DNA of 64,000 nucleotides, taken from assembly GCF_002018875.1 (NCBI RefSeq), contig NZ_MVOL01000009.1, forward strand, positions 248,001 to 312,000, in the 5' to 3' direction. The notes under the pieces are model-generated. The model was not told the DNA's origin and searched no databases. It saw only the letters and a list, made by a program, of their open reading frames with translations. Shown one piece after another: positions 1 to 8,600 of the stretch (its first letter is position 1; every line of letters starts with the position of its first letter). Both the position numbers and the translations under genes were made by a program. Source of the stretch: Pseudomonas sp. MF4836. GTDB lineage: Bacteria > Pseudomonadota > Gammaproteobacteria > Pseudomonadales > Pseudomonadaceae.

Positions 1-14
1 ACGAGGTGTTCGGC

Positions 15-809
15 ATGAATACGGAATTGCTGAAATCGCCGATTTCATCAGCTCGAAAATCGAGAATACGTAATGCCCTTGTTTTAGCAATGAAAAGCAC
101 AAGCCTTGGTATGGGTCTCTACTTGGCATCACCCGCTGCGTATGCCATCTACTGCTCAAACTGCTCGACGTTCTATCAACAGATGTTCGAGTACGTTGAG
201 GCGGTCAACACGGCGCTGAATACTGCCGAGCAGCTACAGACGCAGATTCAGCAGTATCAGAACATGGTCACCCAGGGCACGGGCTTGCCAAGCACCATGT
301 TTGGCAGCATCGCGGCGGACCTTAAAAACGTGGCCAACATTTACACCCGCTCACAGTCCCTAGGCCGCCAGATCCAGAATATGGACTCGCAGTTCAACAC
401 CGCTTTTCCTGGCTTTCAGTCCTACCTAAATCAAGCTGCAAACTCGGCGGAAGTACCAGCGCGTGAGCGCTATCAGAAGTGGTCAGAGCAAAACCGCGAC
501 AGCGTAAAAGCGGCCCTTGAAGCTGCCAATCTCAATACCAGCACTTTCGAGTCTGAGGATACCCAGCTCGATCACATGGTGGCTCGCTCACAGTCGGCCG
601 TGGGCCGGATGCAAGCAATTCAGGCAGGCAGCGAGATAGCCTCTCAGAACGTACAGCAGTTGCAAAAACTGCGCGATCTACTGGCTACGCAAATAAACAT
701 GCAAGGTAACTATATGGCTCAGCAGGGCGACCGAAAGGCTGCTAGCGAAGCCGCCGAGCAAAAGTTCGAGGCTCGTAGAAACAACTGGGGGCCCTCCGAG
801 GATTTCTAA
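15..809 (+). CDS. trbJ: P-type conjugative transfer protein TrbJ (VirB5-like)
   Basis: Secreted subunit of a P-type type IV secretion mating channel, expected at the tip or base of the conjugative pilus. The ATG at 15 is preferred over the in-frame GTG at 6 because an AGGTG ribosome site lies at 4-8. Residues 1-45 form a long signal peptide ending near PAAYA, followed by a Cys pair (YCSNC) and then Gln-rich coiled-coil helices (TAEQLQTQIQQYQNM and similar), as in TrbJ/VirB5 proteins. About 264 residues matches the family. The gene is followed after two bases by a small ORF and then trbL, the order of trb operons (trbJ-trbK-trbL). Its C-terminal tail is repeated in the next gene. The family call is from overall features and context, not alignment. 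Confidence 0.82.
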   Translation: MNTELLKSPISSARKSRIRNALVLAMKSTSLGMGLYLASPAAYAIYCSNCSTFYQQMFEYVEAVNTALNTAEQLQTQIQQYQNMVTQGTGLPSTMFGSIAADLKNVANIYTRSQSLGRQIQNMDSQFNTAFPGFQSYLNQAANSAEVPARERYQKWSEQNRDSVKAALEAANLNTSTFESEDTQLDHMVARSQSAVGRMQAIQAGSEIASQNVQQLQKLRDLLATQINMQGNYMAQQGDRKAASEAAEQKFEARRNNWGPSEDF

Positions 810-811
810 CT

Positions 812-997
812 ATGTTCATATCTAAAAATCTGATCGCTGGGTTATGCATCGTCTCTGCTCTTAGTGGTGCTGTTCTGTCCGAATTCATTGTTTCTATCCG
901 CACCGATTGCGTGGCTACTGAGCGTTCGATGCGATCAGACACGGATAAAAAATTTGAAGCCCGGAAAAACAACTGGGGCCCGTCTGAGGATTTCTAA
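812..997 (+). CDS. Small membrane-anchored protein in trbK position
   Basis: A 61-residue protein between trbJ and trbL, the place of the entry-exclusion lipoprotein TrbK in trb operons. Residues 1-30 are hydrophobic (LIAGLCIVSALSGAVL) and could be a signal peptide or anchor; there is no clear lipobox, so a lipoprotein is not supported. The last 15 residues (KFEARKNNWGPSEDF) are nearly identical to the last 15 of TrbJ, and the DNA repeat also covers the following TAACTATG start context. The gene may have arisen by partial duplication of the trbJ end. Function is inferred from position only; an entry-exclusion role is possible but unproven. Confidence 0.6.
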   Translation: MFISKNLIAGLCIVSALSGAVLSEFIVSIRTDCVATERSMRSDTDKKFEARKNNWGPSEDF

Positions 998-999
998 CT

Positions 1000-2619
1000 A
1001 TGCAACAACGCTCAACATTTCTAGTACTCGTCAGTGCAACACTCTTGCTTTCGGCCGGTAGCGTGATGGCAGCAGGAGATGTAACTCAAAGCAATGAAAT
1101 GAACGGGCTTTTGCGGATGCTTTATCAAGCCGCAAGTGAATGGTCACCACGGCTACAAGGGTATGCACTCAAATTGCTGGCGTCTCTCGCTCTCATCCAA
1201 TTGGTGTGGACGTTCATGCCTTTAGTGATGAAACAAGCTGACTTAGGCGAAGTTGTCGGCGAGCTGATCCGCTTCTTCATGGTCATTGGTTTTTTTTACG
1301 CAGTCATTGAGCATTCCGTGCCATGGGCAACAGCCGTAGTGGACAGTTTTCGAGAAGCTGCGGGCACAGCTAGCGGTTTGGGTCGTGCGCTTCAGCCCGG
1401 TGATATGTTCGCGGTGGCCGTCAACTTTTCACGAACCATCGTGGAAGGAATTTCACTTTTTTCTCCGGGTAAAGCAGTCCTTATCGCGCTCGTTGGCTGT
1501 CTAGTTTTACTGTGCTTTGCCTTTATCGCGGCATTCATGTTTGTGACGCTTGTAGAGTCGTACGTCATCATCAATGCCTCCGTGCTGTTCTTCGGTTTCG
1601 GCGGTTCGCAATGGACTCGCGATTTTGCAATTGCACCACTCCGCTTCGTTGTTGCAGTAGGTGCCAAGCTGTTCGTCTTAACATTGATCGTAGGAATTAT
1701 TGTCACGTCGGCTAAGTCCTGGTTAGCGGCTTATACCAATGACGAAGCATCTCTGATGACGTTGGCAGGTTTGGCTCTGGTATGCGCCTACCTGACCAAG
1801 ACTATTCCCGAACTGATTGGCGGGATGATCAGCGGCACGTCAATGGGCGGAGGCTCGACCATTGGCGGAATGGCAGCGGCTGGCGCAGCCGGTGCTGCTG
1901 CCGCAGTCGCCACCATCGCCACGGCCGGCGCCGCTGCGCCCGCCGCCGCTGGTGCGCTTGGCGCTGCCGGTGGTGGTGCAAGTGCCGTAGGGGCGGCTGG
2001 TAGCGGAGGATTGGCTGGATCTATCAACTCCAGCTTTGCCGGTGCGGCAAACTCCGGCATCGGTGCAGCAGCTTCAATGGGCAACGCCGCATCCTCTGGA
2101 GTGGGTGCCAGCACTGGCGGCGGCGCAGCCATCAAGGGCTCAACCTCAACAGGATCGAGCTTAGGTGGCAGTACAGCTAAAGCGACGCCCAGCCCTGCCC
2201 AGCAACCTAACAGCGGCGTACACCAGGCCACCAAACAGGCTGGAAAGGCAGTGCAAGACAACGACGACAAAGACAAACAACAAGAGACACCAAAAATGGG
2301 TACTGAAGGCTCGGAAAATGCCCTTTCTCAAGCGGCGAATGGAGGTGCGAAGGTGCTCGGGGTGATGGCTTCAATTGCTGTACCGGGCATGGAGAATGCG
2401 CATGGCCTGTCCCTTGATGGTGGATCAACCCCACCTTCAAATAGCGAGGTCAATTCAGCCCTGATAAACAGCGGCGGAGAGTTAGCCGCTAATTCCGAGC
2501 AGGGGGATTCCAACGTGATCCGTCCAACCTCAGACGCAAGTTCCACTAATGGTCGCCTAGCCTCGCTGAGTGTGCTGGGTACGGCCTCCAACAACGAAAA
2601 AACGGAGAAAAAATCATGA
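1000..2619 (+). CDS. trbL: P-type conjugative transfer protein TrbL (VirB6-like)
   Basis: Polytopic inner-membrane channel component of the mating-pair apparatus. The 539-residue protein begins with a signal-like segment (residues 1-25), then has at least five hydrophobic segments between about 60 and 270, including an aromatic-rich YVIINASVLFFGFGGSQW stretch typical of TrbL/VirB6. After about residue 275 it becomes an Ala/Gly-rich, low-complexity region and then a charged, Gln/Ser-rich cytoplasmic or periplasmic tail. It starts two bases after the upstream small gene and overlaps the next start by ATGA, so translation is coupled. Tail length and composition vary widely in the family, so function past residue 280 is not predictable. 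Confidence 0.85.
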   Translation: MQQRSTFLVLVSATLLLSAGSVMAAGDVTQSNEMNGLLRMLYQAASEWSPRLQGYALKLLASLALIQLVWTFMPLVMKQADLGEVVGELIRFFMVIGFFYAVIEHSVPWATAVVDSFREAAGTASGLGRALQPGDMFAVAVNFSRTIVEGISLFSPGKAVLIALVGCLVLLCFAFIAAFMFVTLVESYVIINASVLFFGFGGSQWTRDFAIAPLRFVVAVGAKLFVLTLIVGIIVTSAKSWLAAYTNDEASLMTLAGLALVCAYLTKTIPELIGGMISGTSMGGGSTIGGMAAAGAAGAAAAVATIATAGAAAPAAAGALGAAGGGASAVGAAGSGGLAGSINSSFAGAANSGIGAAASMGNAASSGVGASTGGGAAIKGSTSTGSSLGGSTAKATPSPAQQPNSGVHQATKQAGKAVQDNDDKDKQQETPKMGTEGSENALSQAANGGAKVLGVMASIAVPGMENAHGLSLDGGSTPPSNSEVNSALINSGGELAANSEQGDSNVIRPTSDASSTNGRLASLSVLGTASNNEKTEKKS

Positions 2620-2936
2620 CGGGCTTTCTGATATTCGCTGGTTTTGTAGTATTCGCCTTTACGTTCGCCGTCGGCATGTGGGCACTCGGCCGGTGGCTGC
2701 GAAGCAAGGGTTACGGGCCGCAGCTAGATACGCTGGATCGGCAATACACGGCGTTGCAGCTTCGCGTTAGCCCGCTCGCAATGTCCGCTTCATATCGCAT
2801 GTTTGTCGGGGCACAGGCTCTGAATCGTATGCCTTTGCTGGGTAGCAAGACTAACGCTACCCTGAACCAGCAGGTTTTGATGGCCATCCGAACCGCGCAG
2901 GAAGCGCAAAACCGAGAGCCCCCTAACAGTCATTGA
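2616..2936 (+). CDS. Hypothetical membrane protein at end of trb operon
   Basis: A 106-residue protein whose start overlaps the trbL stop (ATGA), so it belongs to the same transcript. It has one N-terminal membrane segment (FLIFAGFVVFAFTFAVGMWALG) followed by a basic, soluble helical part. I do not recognise a family. Its position suggests an accessory role in mating or exclusion. It is the last gene of the mating cluster here: the next genes run in the opposite direction and belong to a defence system. Confidence 0.6.
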   Translation: MTGFLIFAGFVVFAFTFAVGMWALGRWLRSKGYGPQLDTLDRQYTALQLRVSPLAMSASYRMFVGAQALNRMPLLGSKTNATLNQQVLMAIRTAQEAQNREPPNSH

Positions 2937-3090
2937 CCACTGGCCTATTTCTCAGACGCCCCCCACCCGCGGGTGACAGTTTTGTTTTCTCGCTGCACTC
3001 GGGGTCTGGGGATTAAAGACACAGAAAATGCACTTAAGCCCTGCGCCTCCCCGTGATCCCGTACCCTGCCTTTGGTTTGTTCAGAATGTT

Positions 3091-3117
3091 GGCTGTACAT
3101 TTTCACTATGTACAGCC
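3091..3117. repeat. Perfect 10-bp inverted repeat between trb and Gabija genes
   Basis: GGCTGTACAT at 3091-3100 and ATGTACAGCC at 3108-3117 are perfect complements with a 7-base loop. There is no T-run on either side, so a simple intrinsic terminator is doubtful. It lies in the 227-bp gap between two convergent operons. It could be a protein-binding palindrome, a weak bidirectional terminator or a recombination site. Confidence 0.6.
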
Positions 3118-3163
3118 GCATCTCGGATAGGCAGTTCAAATGCATCGTGCGCGCTTTATACCT

Positions 3164-4678
3164 TCATGTCGTAAACCAGGGACTCGGCATGGTAGGCGAT
3201 AGCACTAGCGTCAACGAGCTACTCGCTCGACTCAATCCGACGTAGAGAAGGCAGCGATTTTTCTCTGCAGCTGAAAAGTGATGCCTATCACACGGAATCA
3301 GCAACACATTTGCGCATTCCAGACCTTTTGCCTTGTGAATGGTACTGATAGCACGGGGCGGTATGGACGGTTGCATTTGAGCTCGACGGCTACTTAGCTG
3401 GGTGTAGCCTTGCTCTGGGTCATCGAAACTTCCTAATTGTAGTGCCTCATAAAACTCACGTTGAAGATCTATCTTCACGCCGCTGAAGGCCTCTTCATCC
3501 TTGATAAACCCATGTAACAAGGTAAGGGCTATTCCGACCCCCTTATGGTCAGGCGCCTCCAGAATACAACGTGCGAGTCGTTGGATTAACGCAGGCTTTC
3601 CACGGCATTTAGCCTCGCATCCTGTTTGGACTTCCTGCTTCAACCGATTTCCAAAGCCAGACGGCGTGAAGCCGATACCGACCTCACCAACAAAATCACA
3701 AAAGGTTTCGGCCAACGCATGAACGTCTCCGACCTGCTGACGGCAACGAATCGCGAGCAGTGATAATGCCGATCTGGTGAAGCCTTCCCAAATAGGAATG
3801 GTGCGCCCCCACATAGCATTTAGGCCGCGAATTGTCGTGTTGTGAGCGGAAAGGATAAGAAGACCGCCATCCCTTCGCAATACGCTTCTGATCTGCCGAC
3901 CCTCGTCTGTGGAGACTTGGTATTGCCCATGCCGCTGGGCTTGGTTATCTGCGTAGATTATTGAAAGACCTTGCGGAAGCCTCCCTCGCAAATCGATAGC
4001 GTTTCCCTGTCGTAACGTCTCACGCGCTCCTAGAATCCACTCGCCCAACGTGCGAGACCCTTGATCCCATCGATGTGGATAGTCTAGAAGCTCTACCGCG
4101 TTGCTTGCTTCCTGCAGATGTGCCCACCGGGCCGCCGTTTCCGCGTCAGAACCGTAAATAGCTTGCATCGGGTCCGCAAACACTAGCAGCCGCGATCCGG
4201 CGCTACCGATAGCCATGATGACGCCATGCTGTCCCTCGCTGGCGTCTTGGTGCTCATCGCAGATAACAATGGGATAGCGACTTGCCAGGGCGCCGCATAT
4301 CGCAGAAGAGCGACCTAATAACGTAGAGACCTTGTGAGCAAGCTGATCAAAGCCAGAAGCGCCCTGAGCGAACGCCCAAGCAGAAACATCGAATGGTAGA
4401 GCGAGTACGCTGTGATAAGCCGCCGCGATTTGGACAATAAGCGAATCAATGGTGCCAATTTGCACCCGGGGGCCTGCTCCTTTGGTTCTAGTCGTAAACA
4501 CGCTGCAAGCGGCATGGGTATGAGTCAGAATCAAGATTCGCTGTCCCTGCCGGACTGCACTCGCAGCCTCTCTTGCATATTCAGCTGCCTGGAAAGTTTT
4601 TCCGCAGCCAGCTGGAGCCTCTATTATGACTAAGCGGGCATCTGAACGCAGAGCGGCTGCAACGGAAGCATCACTCAT
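3164..4678 (-). CDS. gajB: UvrD/Rep-like helicase, Gabija GajB
   Basis: Superfamily 1 helicase-like protein, the second component of a Gabija anti-phage system. The 504-residue length fits GajB (about 490-510). Motifs in order: Walker A APAGCGKT (residues 21-28), DEHQDAS as the Walker B/motif II box (141-147), FADPMQAIYG as motif III (167-176), then TIHKAKGLE (about 440-450) as motif V and LLYVGLSRAS as motif VI near the C-terminus. In known Gabija systems GajB senses DNA ends or nucleotides released by the nuclease and helps cut phage DNA. The ATG overlaps the stop of the upstream OLD nuclease gene by four bases, the usual gajA-gajB arrangement. A stand-alone UvrD-like helicase is the less likely alternative. 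Confidence 0.85.
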   Translation of the reverse strand: MSDASVAAALRSDARLVIIEAPAGCGKTFQAAEYAREAASAVRQGQRILILTHTHAACSVFTTRTKGAGPRVQIGTIDSLIVQIAAAYHSVLALPFDVSAWAFAQGASGFDQLAHKVSTLLGRSSAICGALASRYPIVICDEHQDASEGQHGVIMAIGSAGSRLLVFADPMQAIYGSDAETAARWAHLQEASNAVELLDYPHRWDQGSRTLGEWILGARETLRQGNAIDLRGRLPQGLSIIYADNQAQRHGQYQVSTDEGRQIRSVLRRDGGLLILSAHNTTIRGLNAMWGRTIPIWEGFTRSALSLLAIRCRQQVGDVHALAETFCDFVGEVGIGFTPSGFGNRLKQEVQTGCEAKCRGKPALIQRLARCILEAPDHKGVGIALTLLHGFIKDEEAFSGVKIDLQREFYEALQLGSFDDPEQGYTQLSSRRAQMQPSIPPRAISTIHKAKGLECANVLLIPCDRHHFSAAEKNRCLLYVGLSRASSSLTLVLSPTMPSPWFTT

Positions 4679-6435
4679 TGCTCCACCTCTGGCAGAGGCT
4701 CAAGTCCAACGCTAGCTCGAATGGCGTTTAGGAATGGAACCATACGTACCTGCAAAAGTGGCCAGCCCCCCAACTCGTGGACCTTTTCAGCCAATTCACG
4801 ACCGCCTACTACTGACTTGAACCATACGGATGAGTGTCCTTTGTAGGGGTTCTTTACGGTTTTTTCAGCATCCACCAAGTCTTCGGGTATTTGGCCGGTA
4901 GCAGCAGCTACGATCAAGGCCATTAATTCCTCATCGGAGCGGTCTGAGATCAAATTGAAGTCGACAGACTCGATTCCAAGCCTATCGGCTAGCGTCCTAA
5001 GACGCATGGTAGTTTTTTCTGCGGTCGGGTCTTCGATGAATCGAAATATACGAGCATGAGGAATCAGAGGAATGATGTTTTCTTCCAAGCAACCTCGTTC
5101 CCACTGGAAAAGAAGATGACCAATACGATCTCTCAGTACTCGCCAGCGCCCATCGAATCGCCCTTCAAAGTCGGCGAAGCCCGCGAATTTCAAACCGCCC
5201 GTAGACAGGGCTTCCAACAGGTTTAAAACATTGTCGTTTCCAGTCGCGTCGCTGATGTAGATACCATGATCGCTCCAGTCAGGTACGTATCTGTCCAGTA
5301 GCGCAGCCAGAAAACCTACCTCTGTTGCACCCTCCGCAACGATAGTCAGTCTGGAGAGGAACGCTTCTGGATCCACCGATTGGTGTCGCGCAATTTTACT
5401 TTTTGGCAAATTGCCAATGCTGCCGACCGAATCGATGTACCAAAGGGATGCGGGCTCGGAGGCGCTTACAACAGTTGCACTGTGGGTCGTGACGAACGCC
5501 TGCCCAGCGCCTTCGATAAGCGTTTTCATCAGTTGTCGCTGCCTGTAGGGCTCCAGCCCACGTTCCAACTCGTCTACTACCGTGATCGGATGGCCGTCCT
5601 GTAAGGAGTCCGCAATAGCCAGTGCAGCTAATCGTCGAGTTCCCGACCCCCAGCTGATTAGCGGGAGAGCAATCCCGTTTTTATCAGAGGTCAAGCCGAC
5701 CAACGCGTTTACCGATACCCCTGCATTACCAACAAATGCCAATCCCAACTCGGTTGGAAGCGCTCTACGCCCGAACAGTAAATCAAGCGCATCCAACTTT
5801 TCTCTTGCCGGCTGATCTAGATGCTGCTCAATTTGATCTGACGCAATCTCCCTGCCCAAGCGTGCACGCAGCCCCCGGTCAGCCAATAGCCTGTCCAAAC
5901 CGGCGCCGTACACTAAACGTAAATCCCGATCGCTGCGATCATCTCCGGAGAGCCGAACGACTCCGATAGATCGGCGCAAAGCCACTGACAATGAAACGCA
6001 GTTCCCATCGGGCTGTACTATTTCGTATGCCAACTCCAGCTCGGCAGTACCTCTCACTCTTATTTTGTAAACGGCCGGTCTAGGTGCTTGCTCCATATCC
6101 TCGGTGACTTCAGGAAGGACGGCATTACGTCCGTCCCATTCCCATGGCCAAGCCATCGCGCCCTGCTGATTGATAGCGCTTTCGCCGGGCAACGATATAA
6201 CCGCTTCGATCAGAAATTCGGTCCCAACGTCCCGACTCCAGTAGTCAGCATCTGCCAAGGTATAGCTATTAGTAGGGCTGAGTAGTAGTGCAATAGCCTC
6301 CAGTAACGTCGACTTTCCTACGTTACCTCCCCCTAGAATCACGTTGACACCGGCACTTGGGTGCCAACTTAGCGAGCGAATGCCTCTGAATTTTTCAATT
6401 CTCAGATGGTGAAAATTTGCAGACATGGGTTCCAT
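4675..6435 (-). CDS. gajA: OLD-family ATPase/TOPRIM endonuclease, Gabija GajA
   Basis: ATP-regulated DNA nuclease of a Gabija defence system. The N-terminal ABC-type ATPase has Walker A GGGNVGKST (35-43), an ABC signature-like WGSGTRR (262-268), Walker B VVDELERGLEP (286-296) and the switch histidine in TTHS (316-319). The C-terminal TOPRIM domain starts near 363 with AEGATE (E368, E372) and has an acidic ADFEG pair (D422, E424) where many relatives have D-x-D. Length 586 matches GajA. The annotated ATG at 6435 has little spacing to AGAGG; the in-frame ATG at 6426 has that sequence about nine bases upstream and may be the true start. It is the first gene of a two-gene operon with gajB. Confidence 0.86.
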   Translation of the reverse strand: MEPMSANFHHLRIEKFRGIRSLSWHPSAGVNVILGGGNVGKSTLLEAIALLLSPTNSYTLADADYWSRDVGTEFLIEAVISLPGESAINQQGAMAWPWEWDGRNAVLPEVTEDMEQAPRPAVYKIRVRGTAELELAYEIVQPDGNCVSLSVALRRSIGVVRLSGDDRSDRDLRLVYGAGLDRLLADRGLRARLGREIASDQIEQHLDQPAREKLDALDLLFGRRALPTELGLAFVGNAGVSVNALVGLTSDKNGIALPLISWGSGTRRLAALAIADSLQDGHPITVVDELERGLEPYRQRQLMKTLIEGAGQAFVTTHSATVVSASEPASLWYIDSVGSIGNLPKSKIARHQSVDPEAFLSRLTIVAEGATEVGFLAALLDRYVPDWSDHGIYISDATGNDNVLNLLEALSTGGLKFAGFADFEGRFDGRWRVLRDRIGHLLFQWERGCLEENIIPLIPHARIFRFIEDPTAEKTTMRLRTLADRLGIESVDFNLISDRSDEELMALIVAAATGQIPEDLVDAEKTVKNPYKGHSSVWFKSVVGGRELAEKVHELGGWPLLQVRMVPFLNAIRASVGLEPLPEVEQ

Positions 6436-6865
6436 CCTCTAATCCCGCTTGGGCCGAGCAGTAGTGAAGACCTGTAGGCGATATCAGTCAATGCACGGTG
6501 TTCACCAAGTCATCAGATGTCGTGAGGGGCTATGGGAAGGTGGGGGATTAGCAGCGAGTTCTATCCCTTCAGGTGCGGGAAACATTTCGCTTTACTGCCC
6601 TTCCTTTTTGGTGTCAAACGGCCGGAGGCCGACCTAAGAGCAGCAAGCGAAGGGCTGCGCCTGAAGGCGCGGCACTTCGTGCGCAGATTAGAAGTTTCCT
6701 AGAAATTCTTAGAGCGGAATTTCGCGAAAAGGCTGGAGGGCATAAGGAGCAAGGCTTTGCGCCCATGTTTTCCAAATGATCTGTTTCCACCTACGCCGGG
6801 GGCACTTTCCACTTAGGCCGGGGGATGTTGCCACTTACGCCGGGGCATCACCTAAGCGGCAATGC
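6436..6865. other. Non-coding gap between Gabija and rep module
   Basis: About 430 bases with no convincing gene; short ORFs here have no family features or ribosome site. It should hold the promoter for the Gabija operon, which reads leftward. The palindrome GCGCCTGAAGGCGC lies near 6659-6672. The right end of the gap holds the 22-bp tandem repeats listed separately. Confidence 0.5.
6784..6849. repeat. Three tandem 22-bp repeats next to repC
   Basis: Three head-to-tail units of exactly 22 bp start at 6784, 6806 and 6828. Each has the form TTTCCAC-Y-TA-S-GCCGGGG with a few changes. Tandem 20-22 bp iterons bound by RepC are the origin signature of IncQ plasmids, and repC ends 16 bases away, so an origin is plausible. 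The alternative is a relic of an IS21-type insertion sequence end, which can also carry tandem copies of similar sequence. No IS21 transposase gene is present here. Confidence 0.7.
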
Positions 6866-7783
6866 TCACTGCCTATTGCCATCTGAACGCCGTTCGATGA
6901 GTGGCACACGCTTCGGGCGACTGACTAGCACCAAACCACTGCTCATCTGGTCCACAGACCAGCCATAGCCACCATGCAGGCTCCGGGTTTGGTCAGCAAT
7001 TTCTTGCAAAGCCGCCCGCAGTTGGCCACGCTTTTTGCTGCGGTCTGATGCGGCGAAGCCAGCCCAAGCCGCACCGCCCCAAACATGCGGTGCGATAGTA
7101 TCGAGATGCGCACCGTTTCCATTACCCAACGCTCGACCTAAACGGATATTCGAACAGAGCCAGGCGTGAAGAATTTTGGCCACTTCGGTCTCAAGCCCGT
7201 TCCGTTCAAACAGCGAGAATTGGACATACTGCGCATGAAAAACTGCGCCCGTAAGACGCGGGTTAGCGGCAACGTATATCTCGCCTGTCTTATGGTTAAA
7301 GCTGACCGAAATCAGGTTACAACGCCGATCCCACCCGGTCTGGCGGTTGACCTCTCGAATCTGTGTGTTGGCCAGACGATTCAAGCTCTCTTTTGCAGCT
7401 TTTAGCGCCCGTCCACTCTCAAGGTCTTGATATCCGGCGTCAACAAGGAGGCTTCGAAGGCTAGTACGCTTGCTCGCTAAAGGTGCGCCGTCATCTTGGT
7501 TAAACTCCAACGCTAGGCGTAGCTGCTTATTAATTGGCCCGGCTGAGGTACTTTCGATCACAGTTTTTGCAATGCCTAGCTGGGCAGTCAGAGCGTACAG
7601 AATGGATTGGTCATCGGCCCCAAGCTGTTCAAAACCTTGGAACCCAATCTCTAGTTCACGGAATCGTCGTGGCTCGACGAGCAGACGCCCACGTTTTTTA
7701 CCCTTGGTAGGCACGAACAACCCATCAAATACATGAGCAGGATCTAGCAGGGCATAGGCAGGTTTAATATGTCGCTGCGACAA
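6866..7783 (-). CDS. repC: RepC-like replication initiator (IncQ type)
   Basis: A 305-residue protein that resembles the RSF1010/IncQ initiator RepC, which binds origin iterons and opens DNA. The block EPLGADDLRILQGL of RSF1010 RepC has a counterpart here (FEQLGADDQSILYAL, about 52-66), and the RQLRLFLE stretch has a counterpart in KQLRLALEF. The C-terminal part (about 200-290) has the same layout, with HAWLCSNIRLGRA matching the HQRLCGWIDPGK region. It starts with TTG at 7783 and overlaps the 3' end of repA by 20 bases, as in the coupled repA-repC pair of IncQ plasmids. It sits beside 22-bp tandem repeats that could be its binding site. Confidence 0.78.
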   Translation of the reverse strand: MSQRHIKPAYALLDPAHVFDGLFVPTKGKKRGRLLVEPRRFRELEIGFQGFEQLGADDQSILYALTAQLGIAKTVIESTSAGPINKQLRLALEFNQDDGAPLASKRTSLRSLLVDAGYQDLESGRALKAAKESLNRLANTQIREVNRQTGWDRRCNLISVSFNHKTGEIYVAANPRLTGAVFHAQYVQFSLFERNGLETEVAKILHAWLCSNIRLGRALGNGNGAHLDTIAPHVWGGAAWAGFAASDRSKKRGQLRAALQEIADQTRSLHGGYGWSVDQMSSGLVLVSRPKRVPLIERRSDGNRQ

Positions 7784-8597
7784 GTCGCGCCCTCTTTGCT
7801 TTATGCTGCCTTTCCAGAACAGCAGGCTTCAGCACTCCCCCCTCATGCCGCCGGAACCAACGCTCCTGAAAGGGCGTGCCGTAGTTGGCTTTGCTGACTC
7901 CATAGCGAACAAAATACCCCCGCTGATTACCATCGACCCCCCATTCCTCACAATCGCTCTGGGTCATGCCGGACAGATACGATTGCCACCGAATGTTGTC
8001 GACCAGCACGGACGACCCTCGACTAGCTTGCTGCTGGTCACCTGCACCAGTCATGGCTGCACCCTTATTAGCGTGGTGCAGAAACACGATAGAACAACCG
8101 GTCTCGGCCGCTATAGCTTCCATGCGACCAATCACTTGAGCCATTGGACCGCTAGAGTTCTCCTCCTCGACGTGGAACCTCCGCAAAGTGTCCAGAACCA
8201 TGAGACGACGGCCTTCGGCATACCGCCTAAGCCACTCGAACCAGTCAGACTCCATGATGTTGGGTTGGCTGCCTAGGAGTGGCTGAATAGACAAGCCAGC
8301 GGCAACTGCTTCGCGCTGCTCGTCACTGAGGTGCGCACCGAGGGCGTGCAGCCTGTGATGGATCGCTGCGGGCGGATCTTCAGCCGGCAGGTAAATTACC
8401 GGGCCAAAGGGTAGATCTCCCACCTCCAAGAGGTCGGGGCCACCAGCGATCTGTGCGGCCAGTTGCATAATAAGCATGGATTTACCGGCCCCTCCGGGTG
8501 AAACCAGCGCACCAACGGTACCGGCAACCATGCTAGGCAAAACATAATCCAGCGGCGGCGGCTCATTCTCGAACGCTGCCCGTACATCAATCACCAC
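7764..8597 (-). CDS. repA: RepA-like hexameric replicative helicase (IncQ type)
   Basis: Very similar by eye to RSF1010 RepA, the small ring helicase that unwinds the IncQ origin: it shares PPPLDYVLP, MVAGTVGALVSPGGAGKSML (Walker A about 31-39), GPVIYLPAEDPP, RRLMVLDTLRRFH (Walker B), GCSIVFLHHANKGAA and the ASRGSSVLVDNIRWQSYLS block. Length 277 equals the family (279 in RSF1010). The start is GTG at 8597, four bases after the upstream alpA-like stop, so translation is likely coupled. It is part of an alpA-repA-repC operon read leftward. Its presence in a chromosomal element suggests an autonomously replicating stage. Confidence 0.9.
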   Translation of the reverse strand: MVIDVRAAFENEPPPLDYVLPSMVAGTVGALVSPGGAGKSMLIMQLAAQIAGGPDLLEVGDLPFGPVIYLPAEDPPAAIHHRLHALGAHLSDEQREAVAAGLSIQPLLGSQPNIMESDWFEWLRRYAEGRRLMVLDTLRRFHVEEENSSGPMAQVIGRMEAIAAETGCSIVFLHHANKGAAMTGAGDQQQASRGSSVLVDNIRWQSYLSGMTQSDCEEWGVDGNQRGYFVRYGVSKANYGTPFQERWFRRHEGGVLKPAVLERQHKAKRARLVAATY

Positions 8598-8600
8598 AAT

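Noticed and set aside
1788..2276. 162-codon Ala/Pro-rich frame opposite trbL
   Set aside because: Mirror of the low-complexity Ala/Gly region of TrbL.
3091..3117. LexA box reading of the CTGTACAT palindrome
   Set aside because: The CTG and CAG halves are 17 bases apart, not the 10 of the Pseudomonas LexA site.
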